Positions 26,137 to 34,228 of a stretch of 64,000 bases of DNA are shown here, one piece after another. The stretch covers positions 3,038,001-3,102,000 of the forward strand of contig NZ_CP102293.1 of assembly GCF_025152575.1 (NCBI RefSeq), read 5' to 3'. Numbering within the stretch: position 1 is the first letter of the stretch; each line of letters begins with the position of its first letter. The DNA comes from Subdoligranulum variabile. Lineage in GTDB: Bacteria; Bacillota; Clostridia; Oscillospirales; Ruminococcaceae. The translations under genes were made by a program, and so were the position numbers. Under the pieces are notes generated by a model. It saw only the letters and a list, made by a program, of their open reading frames with translations, made no database searches and was not told the origin of the DNA.

Positions 26137-27150
26137 GTGGCAATTCGGATCAGCATTATTATTCCGATCTATAACGCCGCATCCACTTTGCAGGCGGCTG
26201 TCGATTCGCTGCTCAAACAGAAGATCGACGAAATGGAACTTCTTCTTGTCGACGATGGATCCACCGACGATACACCGGCGGTTTGCCATCAACTGGCATT
26301 GCAGGATAATCGTATACAGGTTATTACGCAGAAAAATGCCGGCATCTGTGCGGCCCGAAACCGCGGTCTGAGTGTGGCGAGGGGAGAATACATCGCTTTT
26401 TGCGATGATGACGACGAGTTCCTTCCGGGAGCCTTGCAGCTTTTGTATGAAACGGCGGAACGGGAGCGGGCAGATGTGGTCCGAGGAGATTATCGTCTGT
26501 TCCGGGAACTGCGGTCCGGTGGTTTCGTGGAGCAAAGGCATGAGCCGGGGAGATATTGCTGTATTTGGAAGGAAGGATATCTGGCGTTTCTGCAAAACAG
26601 TGGACCGCAGTTCGTCTGGAATGCGCTGTACAGAAAATCTGCTTTGCAAAATCTTCGGTTTGACGAGCGCTGTCGGTATGGCCTGGAGGACTTTGTCTTT
26701 AATATGACTTTGTACGCGCGGACAGATCGAGCGGTATATCTTCCGGATGCGGTATATTGTCATTACGAACGTGCCCAGAGTACGTCGGTATGTGCATCTT
26801 CCCGTGCGCTGCGGGCCCGAATCGAGGCACTGGAGCCGTGGATGGCAGCGGAGTACGGAGCGGTCCAGAGCCGCTGCTCTGAGAAAGAAGGCCGTAAACT
26901 CTGGCCGCTGCGCAAGGCCGAGGCGGTTACGTTTTTGATGCACCAGTTGCGGGACGCCAAGGCGCCGCCGATGCTGCGTCGCCATGCTTGGCGTACACTG
27001 CGTGCGGTCTTTTCCGCATATCCTGCCCGGGCACTTGACTTTTGGCAGGGGACAGGGCAAAATAAGAAGAAAACGGCAGCGCTGCTGCTGTATCAGCTGC
27101 GTATGCAGCGTTTGTATGATCTGCTCACAGGGGAACAACGCAGAAAATAA
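26137..27150 (+). CDS. GT2 (GT-A) glycosyltransferase
   Basis: A 337-residue family 2 glycosyltransferase with the EpsJ/WaaE-like N-terminus ISIIIPIYNAASTLQAAVDSLL, nucleotide-sugar motif LLVDDGSTDDTP, NAGICAARNRGLSVARGEYI and the metal site FCDDDDEF near residue 90. YGLEDFVFNM near 183 is the position of the catalytic base (ED). The start is GTG 26137 with GGAAAGGA upstream. No membrane segments, so it acts in the cytoplasm. Acceptor unknown; probably adds one sugar to the polymer made by this operon. Confidence 0.88.
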   Translation: MAIRISIIIPIYNAASTLQAAVDSLLKQKIDEMELLLVDDGSTDDTPAVCHQLALQDNRIQVITQKNAGICAARNRGLSVARGEYIAFCDDDDEFLPGALQLLYETAERERADVVRGDYRLFRELRSGGFVEQRHEPGRYCCIWKEGYLAFLQNSGPQFVWNALYRKSALQNLRFDERCRYGLEDFVFNMTLYARTDRAVYLPDAVYCHYERAQSTSVCASSRALRARIEALEPWMAAEYGAVQSRCSEKEGRKLWPLRKAEAVTFLMHQLRDAKAPPMLRRHAWRTLRAVFSAYPARALDFWQGTGQNKKKTAALLLYQLRMQRLYDLLTGEQRRK

Positions 27151-27163
27151 GCGAGGAATTACC

Positions 27164-28003
27164 ATGAAAACGATTTTGGTGACAGGCGCGGCCGGCTATA
27201 TTGGCCGTCACGTAGTGAAAAACGCGTTGGATCGGGGATATCGGGTCATCGCATCGGATTTTGCGTTCAAGGGACTGGATGACCGGGCAGAATTCTGCGA
27301 TGTGCCGATTTTCAGCGGGGACAGGGATATTTATCGCCAGTTGGGAAACCCGGATGTATGCATCCACCTTGCTTGGCGGGATGGATTTCGTCACAATTCT
27401 CCGGCGCATATGCGCGATCTGTCTTCCCATGTGGTCTTTTTGAACCACCTGGTGGAAGGCGGCCTGCAGGCTTTGAGCGTAATGGGAACGATGCATGAGG
27501 TGGGATACTGGGAAGGCCCCATCAATGAAAGTACCCCTTGCAAGCCCCAGAGCCAGTACGGTATTGCCAAGAATGCACTTCGGCAGAGCCTGATGCTCTC
27601 GATGGCGGACAGCCCGTGTAAACTGCATTGGCTGCGCGCGTATTATATCACCGGGGATGAGGCACACGGCAGTTCGATTTTTGCCAAGCTGGCCCAGGCG
27701 GAAGAGGAAGGTAAAAAGACTTTTCCGTTCACCAGCGGTAAGAACCTGTATGATTTTATCGATGTGGAAGACCTTGCCAACATGATCGTGGCCGCCAGTG
27801 TCCAGACGGAAATCAACGGCATTATCAATGTATGTACCGGAAAGCCGCAATCTTTGGCAGACCGCGTGGAAGGCTTCCTGAAAGAAAAGCATTATAAAAT
27901 CAAGCTGGATTACGGCGCCTTCCCGGACCGTCCTTATGACAGCCCGGGAACCTGGGGTGATGCCACAAAGATCAATCAAATTCTCGAAAAGGAACGGACA
28001 TGA
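27164..28003 (+). CDS. NAD(P)-dependent epimerase/dehydratase (extended SDR)
   Basis: A 279-residue extended short-chain dehydrogenase with Rossmann motif VTGAAGYIGRHV at residues 5–16. The catalytic YxxxK appears as YGIAK near 126, with the upstream Ser/Thr in SVMGTMHEVG. Such enzymes modify nucleotide sugars (4-epimerases, 4,6-dehydratases, dTDP-rhamnose pathway reductases). It is the only nucleotide-sugar enzyme in the operon, so the other precursors must be made elsewhere. ATG 27164 follows GAGGAA. Its stop overlaps the next start (ATGA). Exact substrate unknown. Confidence 0.87.
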   Translation: MKTILVTGAAGYIGRHVVKNALDRGYRVIASDFAFKGLDDRAEFCDVPIFSGDRDIYRQLGNPDVCIHLAWRDGFRHNSPAHMRDLSSHVVFLNHLVEGGLQALSVMGTMHEVGYWEGPINESTPCKPQSQYGIAKNALRQSLMLSMADSPCKLHWLRAYYITGDEAHGSSIFAKLAQAEEEGKKTFPFTSGKNLYDFIDVEDLANMIVAASVQTEINGIINVCTGKPQSLADRVEGFLKEKHYKIKLDYGAFPDRPYDSPGTWGDATKINQILEKERT

Positions 28004-29940
28004 AAAGACTGGGCATTTTTTTCTTCTACGAGAAGAATGGCGATGTAGATGATTTCATCACCTATTACCTGGCAGATCTTGCCAAAAACCTGAGTGAACT
28101 GATTGTGGTGTGCAATGGTAAGCTCAGCGAGCAGGGACGTCGGGCGTTCTCACAATTTACCGACCAGATTCTTGTGCGGGAAAATAAAGGCCTCGACGTT
28201 TGGGCTTATAAGACTGCACTGGATCATTATGGGTGGGAGCGGCTTTCGGAATTTGACGAAATTGTGATGACAAACTCTACCCTGATGGGGCCGGTACGAC
28301 CGCTTCAGGAGATGTTTGATGCAATGGCCGAAAAGGAAGACCTGGATTTCTGGGGCCTGACGATGCATCATGGTGCCAAGACCAATCCGTTCAAAGGCAA
28401 ACATCTCTATCGATATTTGCCGGCACATATTCAGTCGCATTTTATTGTTTACCGAAAACGGTTTGTGCAAAGCGCGGAACTGCAGGCGTATTGGAACGAG
28501 ATGCCGATGATTGAAAGCTATACCGATTCGGTACAGCGTTATGAAGCAGTTTTTACCAAGCAGTTTGCAGATCGCGGGTTTAAATGGGACGTCTATGTTA
28601 AGACGGAAGATCTGAAAGATTTTACCGACTATCCGTTGCTGGTATGCCCGACCCGACTTTTGCGGGATAAAAAATGTCCGCTTTTCAAGCGCCGCAGTTT
28701 CATGCATGCATTGGAGGCATATCTCAATGATACAGCAGGGGAACCGGTGCGGGAACTGTATGAGTATCTGCGGGATGAAACGGATTATCCAATGGATCTG
28801 ATCTGGAAAAACATGATCCGTACCATGCACCCACATGAATTTACCAGGAACCTGGGATTGACGAGGGTTATCCAGCCTGTCGTACAAAATGCAAAACAGG
28901 CGGAAGAACTCTGTGCACAGCGGCGAATTGCCTTGGCGATGCATCTGTATTTTATGGATATGCTGGAGCAGAGTGTTGCATTTGCTGCTAAATTCCCGCC
29001 GCAGACGGATGTTTTTGTTTCTACCAACAGCGAAGAAAAGAAAGAACAGATTGAACAGGCGTTTTCAGGTCAAAAGCTGCACAGTGTAACGGTTATGGTT
29101 GTGGAAAACCGCGGCAGAGACGTAGGCGCATTTTTGTGCGATCTGGCACCGCATCTGCGGAACTATGACTATGCCTGTTTCATGCATGACAAAAAGGCGA
29201 TCCAGACCAAGCCCGGCAGCGTTGGGGCCAGCTTTGGGTATGTGTGCAATGAGAATGTGTGCAAGAATGCGGCGCATGTACTCAATGTCCTGTGTGAGTT
29301 TGAAAACGATCCTTATCTAGGAATTCTCTGTCCCCCGTATCCGACGCACGGTCTTTACTTTATGAACATGTGTTCGGGCGGATGGGGCCCAAACTTTGAA
29401 AACACCAAAAAACTCCTGAAAGAGTTGGGACTGGATGTGCCGATCTCGGGGGAAGAGTCGCCCATCGCACCGTTTGGCAGTGTCTTCTGGTTCCGCCCCA
29501 AAGCATTGGAGCCGCTTTTTGCACACGGCTGGCAGCACACGGATTTCCCACAGGAGCCGTTGCCGCAGGATGGAACGATTAGCCATGCGATCGAGAGAGT
29601 CTATCCATTTGTAGCACAGGCTGCCGGGTATTATCCGGCGGTGGTGATGAGCAGTTCCTTTGCGGTTTTGCGCAACGATACGATGCAGGCATATGCCAAC
29701 GGCATGATCCGGCCATTGGCAAGGGTATTCGATTGTACGACCTTCTGGGCAGCTGCGACGGCTGCAACAGCTTTCGCGGCCAAGCGGCATCTGTTCGGTG
29801 TCTACGGCCCGTATGCCAATACGCGGCGGCGTCATGCCCGCAACTGGTTGCGGGATAATTTGCCGGCACCGGCTTATAAAGGACTGATGGCGACCAAGCG
29901 GGCTGTTTTCGGTCCGCGCCACGGCCCTTATGAGGATTGA
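28000..29940 (+). CDS. RgpF-like rhamnan synthesis protein, two-domain form
   Basis: A 646-residue protein of the RgpF family (PF05045), glycosyltransferases that build or decorate rhamnose polysaccharides in streptococci and many Firmicutes. Two related halves are visible. The first (about 1–300) has RENKGLDVWAYKTAL, EIVMTNSTLMGP and the HIQSHFIVYRKR block. The second (about 310–600) has VENRGRDVGAFLCDL, CFMHDKKA and GSVFWFRPKAL. The recurrent N-x-G-x-D-V-x-A motif marks each half. No clear membrane segment, apart from a hydrophobic stretch near 578–592 (Ala-rich). It is translationally coupled to the SDR gene and 4 bases from its paralogue downstream. Confidence 0.88.
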   Translation: MKRLGIFFFYEKNGDVDDFITYYLADLAKNLSELIVVCNGKLSEQGRRAFSQFTDQILVRENKGLDVWAYKTALDHYGWERLSEFDEIVMTNSTLMGPVRPLQEMFDAMAEKEDLDFWGLTMHHGAKTNPFKGKHLYRYLPAHIQSHFIVYRKRFVQSAELQAYWNEMPMIESYTDSVQRYEAVFTKQFADRGFKWDVYVKTEDLKDFTDYPLLVCPTRLLRDKKCPLFKRRSFMHALEAYLNDTAGEPVRELYEYLRDETDYPMDLIWKNMIRTMHPHEFTRNLGLTRVIQPVVQNAKQAEELCAQRRIALAMHLYFMDMLEQSVAFAAKFPPQTDVFVSTNSEEKKEQIEQAFSGQKLHSVTVMVVENRGRDVGAFLCDLAPHLRNYDYACFMHDKKAIQTKPGSVGASFGYVCNENVCKNAAHVLNVLCEFENDPYLGILCPPYPTHGLYFMNMCSGGWGPNFENTKKLLKELGLDVPISGEESPIAPFGSVFWFRPKALEPLFAHGWQHTDFPQEPLPQDGTISHAIERVYPFVAQAAGYYPAVVMSSSFAVLRNDTMQAYANGMIRPLARVFDCTTFWAAATAATAFAAKRHLFGVYGPYANTRRRHARNWLRDNLPAPAYKGLMATKRAVFGPRHGPYED

Positions 29941-29944
29941 TTCC

Positions 29945-31357
29945 ATGAAGCGACTGGTGATCTATTTTCACTATGACGCGCAGGGCTCGTTGGACGGGCC
30001 CTGCCGTTTTGCAATTGCGGCACTTCGCAGAAATGCGGATCTGGTGCTGGTTACCAATGGCATCTTGACAGAGGAAAGCCGGGCCTGGGTACGGCAGAAA
30101 AATCTTCGCTTGATGGAGCGGGAAAACAATGGGTTTGATGTGGGTGCCTATCGGGAGGCACTTTTGTCTCTGGGGCAAGACGTCGTGTGCTGCTATGAAG
30201 AACTTGTCCTCATGAACTATACCTTGGCAGGGCCGGTCTGTTCTCTTGCGGCTATGTGGGAACACATGGAACGGCGACAAGATTTGGATTTTTGGGGGCT
30301 GACACGTCACTATGCCATGCACAGCCGCCGATTTGGTGGAACTGTACCGGAGCATCTGCAGTCTCATTTCCTGGCTGTACGAAAACGGATGTTCGGCTCT
30401 CCGGATTTCTGGGAGTACTGGCAGACGATGAAACTGCCGCGCAGCTATGAAGAATCCGTCATTCGGCATGAAACCCGTTTTACGGGCTATTTTGCAGAGC
30501 GCGGCTACCGCTGGGACAGCTATGTTCAGACGGACGATTTGAAACCGGTTTTCATCAATCCGATTATGGCCTGCCCCAAGGAACTGCTGGAAGAGCGGTG
30601 CTGCCCGTTTTTCAAGCGTCGCAGTTTTTTTACGCCATATCTGGATGAATTGCGGCGGACGGATGGCAATGCTGCCGCAGAATTGTATGCATATTTACAA
30701 AGCAAAACATCCTATCCCGTGGAGGCACTGGTTCGCTCCTTGTTGCGGACGCAGCCGCTTTCTGCGCTTTGCCAAAATCTGCACTGGCATTATGTGGTAG
30801 CAGAGAAGGACAATACACAGGAAACCGATTTGCAAAAGCAGGGGCTTCGGCTGGTACGGTTTGTTCCGTTTGAAAGTGAACCGGTCACCGACTGGTATCT
30901 GCGAAAAAGTGCGCAATGTGCGGAAGGACGGCTTGCAGAGGCCGCATCACTGTTTGCGGAAAAACCTTTGTTGGGAGTGCTGAGCCCCGCCTTGCCGCTG
31001 TGGCCCAAGGCACTGCAAACGGTGAAAAGCCGTTGGCATGCAGATCGGTCTCTGCTGGACAAAAAGTTGAGCGTTCCCTTGGGCAATGATCCTCCGCCGG
31101 CGCCTCACGCCGGATGGGCGCTGGTCAGATCGGATGCATTCCCGCAGGGCGTACCGATTGTGGAACAGGAAATAGATTGCTGGCTTCTGCCGCTGATAGC
31201 GCAACAGAACGGGTACTACAGTGCGACTTTCGAAAGTGTTGGTCAGGCAGCGGCCCGGGCGGAGTATGGCGATGTTTATATTCAGGCATCGGCGGAACCC
31301 GCTGCGGTAGCTAAACAGTTGGGACGCCTTGTAAAGCACAAACTGAAGAAGGGCTGA
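29945..31357 (+). CDS. RgpF-like protein, paralogue of the preceding gene with eroded second half
   Basis: A 470-residue RgpF-family protein whose first ~290 residues align by eye with the upstream gene: start MKRLVIYFHYDAQG, RENNGFDVGAYREAL, LMNYTLAGPV, HLQSHFLAVRKR, PFFKRRSF. The C-terminal part (about 290–470) is much shorter than in the neighbour. It lacks the second N-x-G-x-D motif and the HDKK segment, keeping only traces such as QQNGYYSATFESV. This points to tandem duplication followed by loss or divergence of domain 2. The start at ATG 29945 is favoured because MKR matches the paralogue; 29930 is the frame's first start but lies within the previous gene. Confidence 0.85.
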   Translation: MKRLVIYFHYDAQGSLDGPCRFAIAALRRNADLVLVTNGILTEESRAWVRQKNLRLMERENNGFDVGAYREALLSLGQDVVCCYEELVLMNYTLAGPVCSLAAMWEHMERRQDLDFWGLTRHYAMHSRRFGGTVPEHLQSHFLAVRKRMFGSPDFWEYWQTMKLPRSYEESVIRHETRFTGYFAERGYRWDSYVQTDDLKPVFINPIMACPKELLEERCCPFFKRRSFFTPYLDELRRTDGNAAAELYAYLQSKTSYPVEALVRSLLRTQPLSALCQNLHWHYVVAEKDNTQETDLQKQGLRLVRFVPFESEPVTDWYLRKSAQCAEGRLAEAASLFAEKPLLGVLSPALPLWPKALQTVKSRWHADRSLLDKKLSVPLGNDPPPAPHAGWALVRSDAFPQGVPIVEQEIDCWLLPLIAQQNGYYSATFESVGQAAARAEYGDVYIQASAEPAAVAKQLGRLVKHKLKKG

Positions 31358-31374
31358 AAAAGGGGAGTCATACC

Positions 31375-32379
31375 ATTAAAAAGCAACGAGTATTTTATCT
31401 GGATTTTATCCGTGCGGTGGCGTTGGTGTCTATTCTTATCATTCATTTCAATGCTACGGTAACAGGTTATTTTACATTGCCACACAAGCTGTTTGCCAGT
31501 GTGCTGCCTTTCGGCATTTATCTGGGGGATTTTGGCTCCTCGCTTTTCTTTATTGTCTCCGGCGCGGCACTGGCGCTCACAGTACCGGATAACCAGAGCC
31601 CTGCTACCTTCTACAAGAAACGGGCCAAAGCAATTTATCCGTTGTTCTGGTTGGCGTGGGCGATTTGCTTTTCCTTGCGCTTTTTGGAAAAACCAGGATA
31701 TTACGCGGCCGCCAAGTCGCCAACATTACTACTGACGGTTCTGGGGCTGGATAACTTTGCCGTAGCAGCCGGCTGGGTCGGAGTGGATTTCGCTTGTGTG
31801 GGCGAATGGTTTCTGGGCAGCATCCTCTTTTTATATCTGCTGTTTCCGCTTTTGTTTCGCGGGCTTCGACGCAAGCCTTGGCTGACGTGGATGGCAAGTA
31901 TTGCCATCTGCCTGATGATTCATCTGGCCGGGTGGGACGCGCACCTTGTGGCGATTCATGTTTTGGAGTTCCTGTTTGGCATGCAGTATCTTCAGATGAC
32001 CTTCAAAGGCAAAGTGGGCGTGTCGCTTCTTTGCGCGGTGGGAACGATCTTCCTGGCTGGATTTGACAGCAAGATAACCTGTGCACTGTTCAGCGTGATG
32101 ATTTTTGCTGTGTTAGCGGGTGTTTCGCGTTTCCTGGAATATCCCTGGATGCGGATTCTTTGCGCCAGGTTGGCAAAAATCTCTTATGCCGTCTTTCTGG
32201 TTCATCACGTGCTGATCCAGCGTATGGCCGAACAATTTGATCTGGCAGCCTTAAGTCGCCGTGATACGGCCTTTCTGTTTTTGATTTATCTAATGGCAGT
32301 CTGGGCTGCGGCGGAGGCACTTCTTTGGCTGCAAAGATGTCTGCAAAAGGGTGTGACCGCGCTGCGCGCCGCTGCGTGA
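31375..32379 (+). CDS. Membrane acyltransferase (acyltransferase 3/OafA type), ATT start codon
   Basis: A 334-residue multi-pass membrane protein of the Acyl_transf_3 family, which O-acetylates sugars on surface glycans. The hallmark FYLDFIRAVALVSILIIHFN is at residues 7–26, with the conserved His in IIHFN, and EWFLGSILFLYLLFPLL lies near residue 143. About ten hydrophobic segments are visible. The conserved N-terminus extends 14 codons upstream of the first GTG (31417). The only plausible initiator is ATT 31375, 7 bases after AGGGGAG (31361–31367); no in-frame ATG, GTG or TTG has a ribosome-binding site. It closes the glycan operon and is followed by a strong terminator. Likely decorates the product of the preceding genes. 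Confidence 0.85.
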   Translation: MKKQRVFYLDFIRAVALVSILIIHFNATVTGYFTLPHKLFASVLPFGIYLGDFGSSLFFIVSGAALALTVPDNQSPATFYKKRAKAIYPLFWLAWAICFSLRFLEKPGYYAAAKSPTLLLTVLGLDNFAVAAGWVGVDFACVGEWFLGSILFLYLLFPLLFRGLRRKPWLTWMASIAICLMIHLAGWDAHLVAIHVLEFLFGMQYLQMTFKGKVGVSLLCAVGTIFLAGFDSKITCALFSVMIFAVLAGVSRFLEYPWMRILCARLAKISYAVFLVHHVLIQRMAEQFDLAALSRRDTAFLFLIYLMAVWAAAEALLWLQRCLQKGVTALRAAA

Positions 32380-32383
32380 TTGT

Positions 32384-32417
32384 AAGTACCTGCCGTTATA
32401 CGGCAGGTACTTTTTTT
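32384..32417 (+). terminator. Intrinsic terminator ending the glycan operon
   Basis: Perfect 12-bp stem AAGTACCTGCCG (32384–32395) with CGGCAGGTACTT (32401–32412), TTATA loop, and a T-run to 32417. Confidence 0.94.
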
Positions 32418-32439
32418 GCCGGGGGTGCCCTATGACCTC

Positions 32440-32468
32440 TGTACAAAAAACGGACAGTACGTTATAAT
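32440..32468 (+). promoter_or_regulatory. Promoter of the hprK operon
   Basis: TGTACA (32440–32445) and TATAAT (32463–32468) with a 17-base spacer, 40 bases before the GTG of hprK and just after the glycan terminator. Confidence 0.75.
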
Positions 32469-32508
32469 AAGACTAATATTGAATACCTCACGAAAGGGGC
32501 GTTTGGAT

Positions 32509-33441
32509 GTGTCTGAATTCTCAGTATCCCTGGCAAAATTGGCGGAGGAAGCAAATCTGACGGTGGCATATACTCCCTGCGAACTGGACAAAGTCAAGGT
32601 GACAGCGACTGAGGTATATCGCCCCGGCATTCTGTTGGCAGGGTATTATGAAAACTTCGATAATACCCGAGTCCAGATCATTGGACTGACCGAAATGTCG
32701 TATCTGGAGGAATTGTCTACCTCTCTGCGGAACATGCGCTTGGAAAAGCTTTTTTCTTTTCAGCCTCCGGCCGTAATCCTGACACGGAATATGCAACCGC
32801 TTTCCGAGATGATGCAGTACGCCAAGCAGTATGGGGTACCGCTTTTGATGTCTACCGAGATGACATCGGCCCTGATGGGCGTGCTGATTACCACGCTGAA
32901 CACTGAACTGGCGCCACGCATTACTCGGCATGGTGTTCTTGTGGAAGTGTATGGCGAGGGAATTCTGATCCTCGGGGATTCCGGCGTGGGCAAAAGTGAA
33001 ACGGCCATTGAGCTGGTCAAGCGAGGGCATCGTCTGATTGCGGATGATGCCGTGGAATTGCGGCGCGTTTCATATCGCAGTATTCTGGGAACGGCTCCGG
33101 CCAATATCCGGCACTTTATTGAATTGCGAGGCATCGGAATTATCAATGTTGCACATGTGTTCGGCATTGGGTCGGTGCGCAGCAGTGTGGAAGTGGAAAT
33201 GGTCGTTCAGCTGGAACCCTGGGATCGGACTAAAAACTACGACCGGACCGGTTTGGATACCGAATATTACGACATTCTGGGAGTAAAAGTGCCCAGCATG
33301 CTGATCCCTGTGATGCCGGGGCGGAATCTGGCGGTCATCCTTGAAACGGCTGCCATCAACAACCGTACAAAGGAAATGGGATATAATGCGGCCAAAGAGC
33401 TATTGGCACAGTTGGGCTTGCAGGATGATATTTCGTTGTAA
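32509..33441 (+). CDS. hprK: HPr kinase/phosphorylase
   Basis: HprK phosphorylates HPr on Ser46 when glycolytic intermediates are high and dephosphorylates it when phosphate is high, controlling CcpA-dependent catabolite repression. It has an N-terminal regulatory domain with the ILLAGYYENF signature and a C-terminal kinase with Walker A GDSGVGKSE at about 157–165 and the family loop ELRGIGIINVAHVFGIG. The length of 310 residues is normal. GTG 32509 is chosen because AAAGGGG (32493–32499) is nine bases upstream; the TTG at 32503 is too close. The hexamer-forming kinase domain looks intact. A carbohydrate-metabolism block (glucokinase, RapZ, PFK) follows. Confidence 0.95.
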   Translation: MSEFSVSLAKLAEEANLTVAYTPCELDKVKVTATEVYRPGILLAGYYENFDNTRVQIIGLTEMSYLEELSTSLRNMRLEKLFSFQPPAVILTRNMQPLSEMMQYAKQYGVPLLMSTEMTSALMGVLITTLNTELAPRITRHGVLVEVYGEGILILGDSGVGKSETAIELVKRGHRLIADDAVELRRVSYRSILGTAPANIRHFIELRGIGIINVAHVFGIGSVRSSVEVEMVVQLEPWDRTKNYDRTGLDTEYYDILGVKVPSMLIPVMPGRNLAVILETAAINNRTKEMGYNAAKELLAQLGLQDDISL

Positions 33442-33478
33442 TCCCAAGCAATAACAAGAAAAGAGAGATACCACATTC

Positions 33479-34228
33479 ATGCAGATGATCGCAGACCTGC
33501 ACACACATACGCTGTGTGCCACACATGCATTTCAGACTTTCAACGAGATGGCGGCGGCAGCAAAACAAGCCGGATACTGTGCCATGGCAATTACGGATCA
33601 TGCACCGGCCATGCCGGACGCGCCTCATATCTGGCACTTTTCCAATGGTGGCGCTCTGCCCCGGGAAATGAACGGAATTGTTATGTTGTATGGCGCCGAG
33701 GCCAACGTCATGGACACCAAAGGGGGGCTGGATCTTCCACAGGGGCTTCTTTCTGTGCAGGATTGGGTGGTGGCATCTATCCATAGCCCCTGCATGCCGG
33801 GGCTGTTGACCCGAAAAGAGGCCAATCGCATCTGGATGAGCGTCGCAGAAAATCCTTATGTGGACTGTATCGGGCACTCCGAACAGGAAAATTATCGCTA
33901 TGATTATGATCTGGTAACCAAAGCGTTTGCCAAAAACCACAAGGTCGTAGAACTGAACGGAGGATCTTTCACGGTGCGAAAAGACGGCATCCCCAATATG
34001 CGGGCGCTTTTGATTGCCTGTATGGAAAATGGGTGCCATATTGCTGTGGACAGTGACGCCCACAGTGCCTGGCGGTTGCAGCATGCCATGCCGCCGCTGT
34101 ACAGTATGCTGGAGGAACTGTCATTCCCGCAGGAACTGATTGTCAATGCAACGCGTGAAAATCTGGTACAGGAACTCAAACTGCATGGCCGTCGCTGTGC
34201 AGAAGAAATAGGAGGCATTCTACTATGA
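33479..34228 (+). CDS. PHP-domain phosphoesterase (YcdX-like)
   Basis: A 249-residue PHP-domain protein. The metal ligands are visible in DLHTHTLCATHA at residues 6–17, ITDHAPAMPDAPH near 40, GAEANV near 75, a central SIHSP, IGHSEQ near 128 and DSDAH near 195. Such stand-alone PHP proteins hydrolyse phosphate esters; YcdX family members have phosphatase activity, but the physiological substrate is unknown. It lies between hprK and the glucokinase and overlaps the latter by four bases (ATGA), which suggests a sugar-phosphate connection without proving it. Confidence 0.88.
   Translation: MQMIADLHTHTLCATHAFQTFNEMAAAAKQAGYCAMAITDHAPAMPDAPHIWHFSNGGALPREMNGIVMLYGAEANVMDTKGGLDLPQGLLSVQDWVVASIHSPCMPGLLTRKEANRIWMSVAENPYVDCIGHSEQENYRYDYDLVTKAFAKNHKVVELNGGSFTVRKDGIPNMRALLIACMENGCHIAVDSDAHSAWRLQHAMPPLYSMLEELSFPQELIVNATRENLVQELKLHGRRCAEEIGGILL

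Noticed and set aside
29355..29551. Short antisense frames with Cys/Pro-rich sequences inside the glycan genes
   Set aside because: No ribosome-binding site, no conservation features and entirely within an RgpF coding region.
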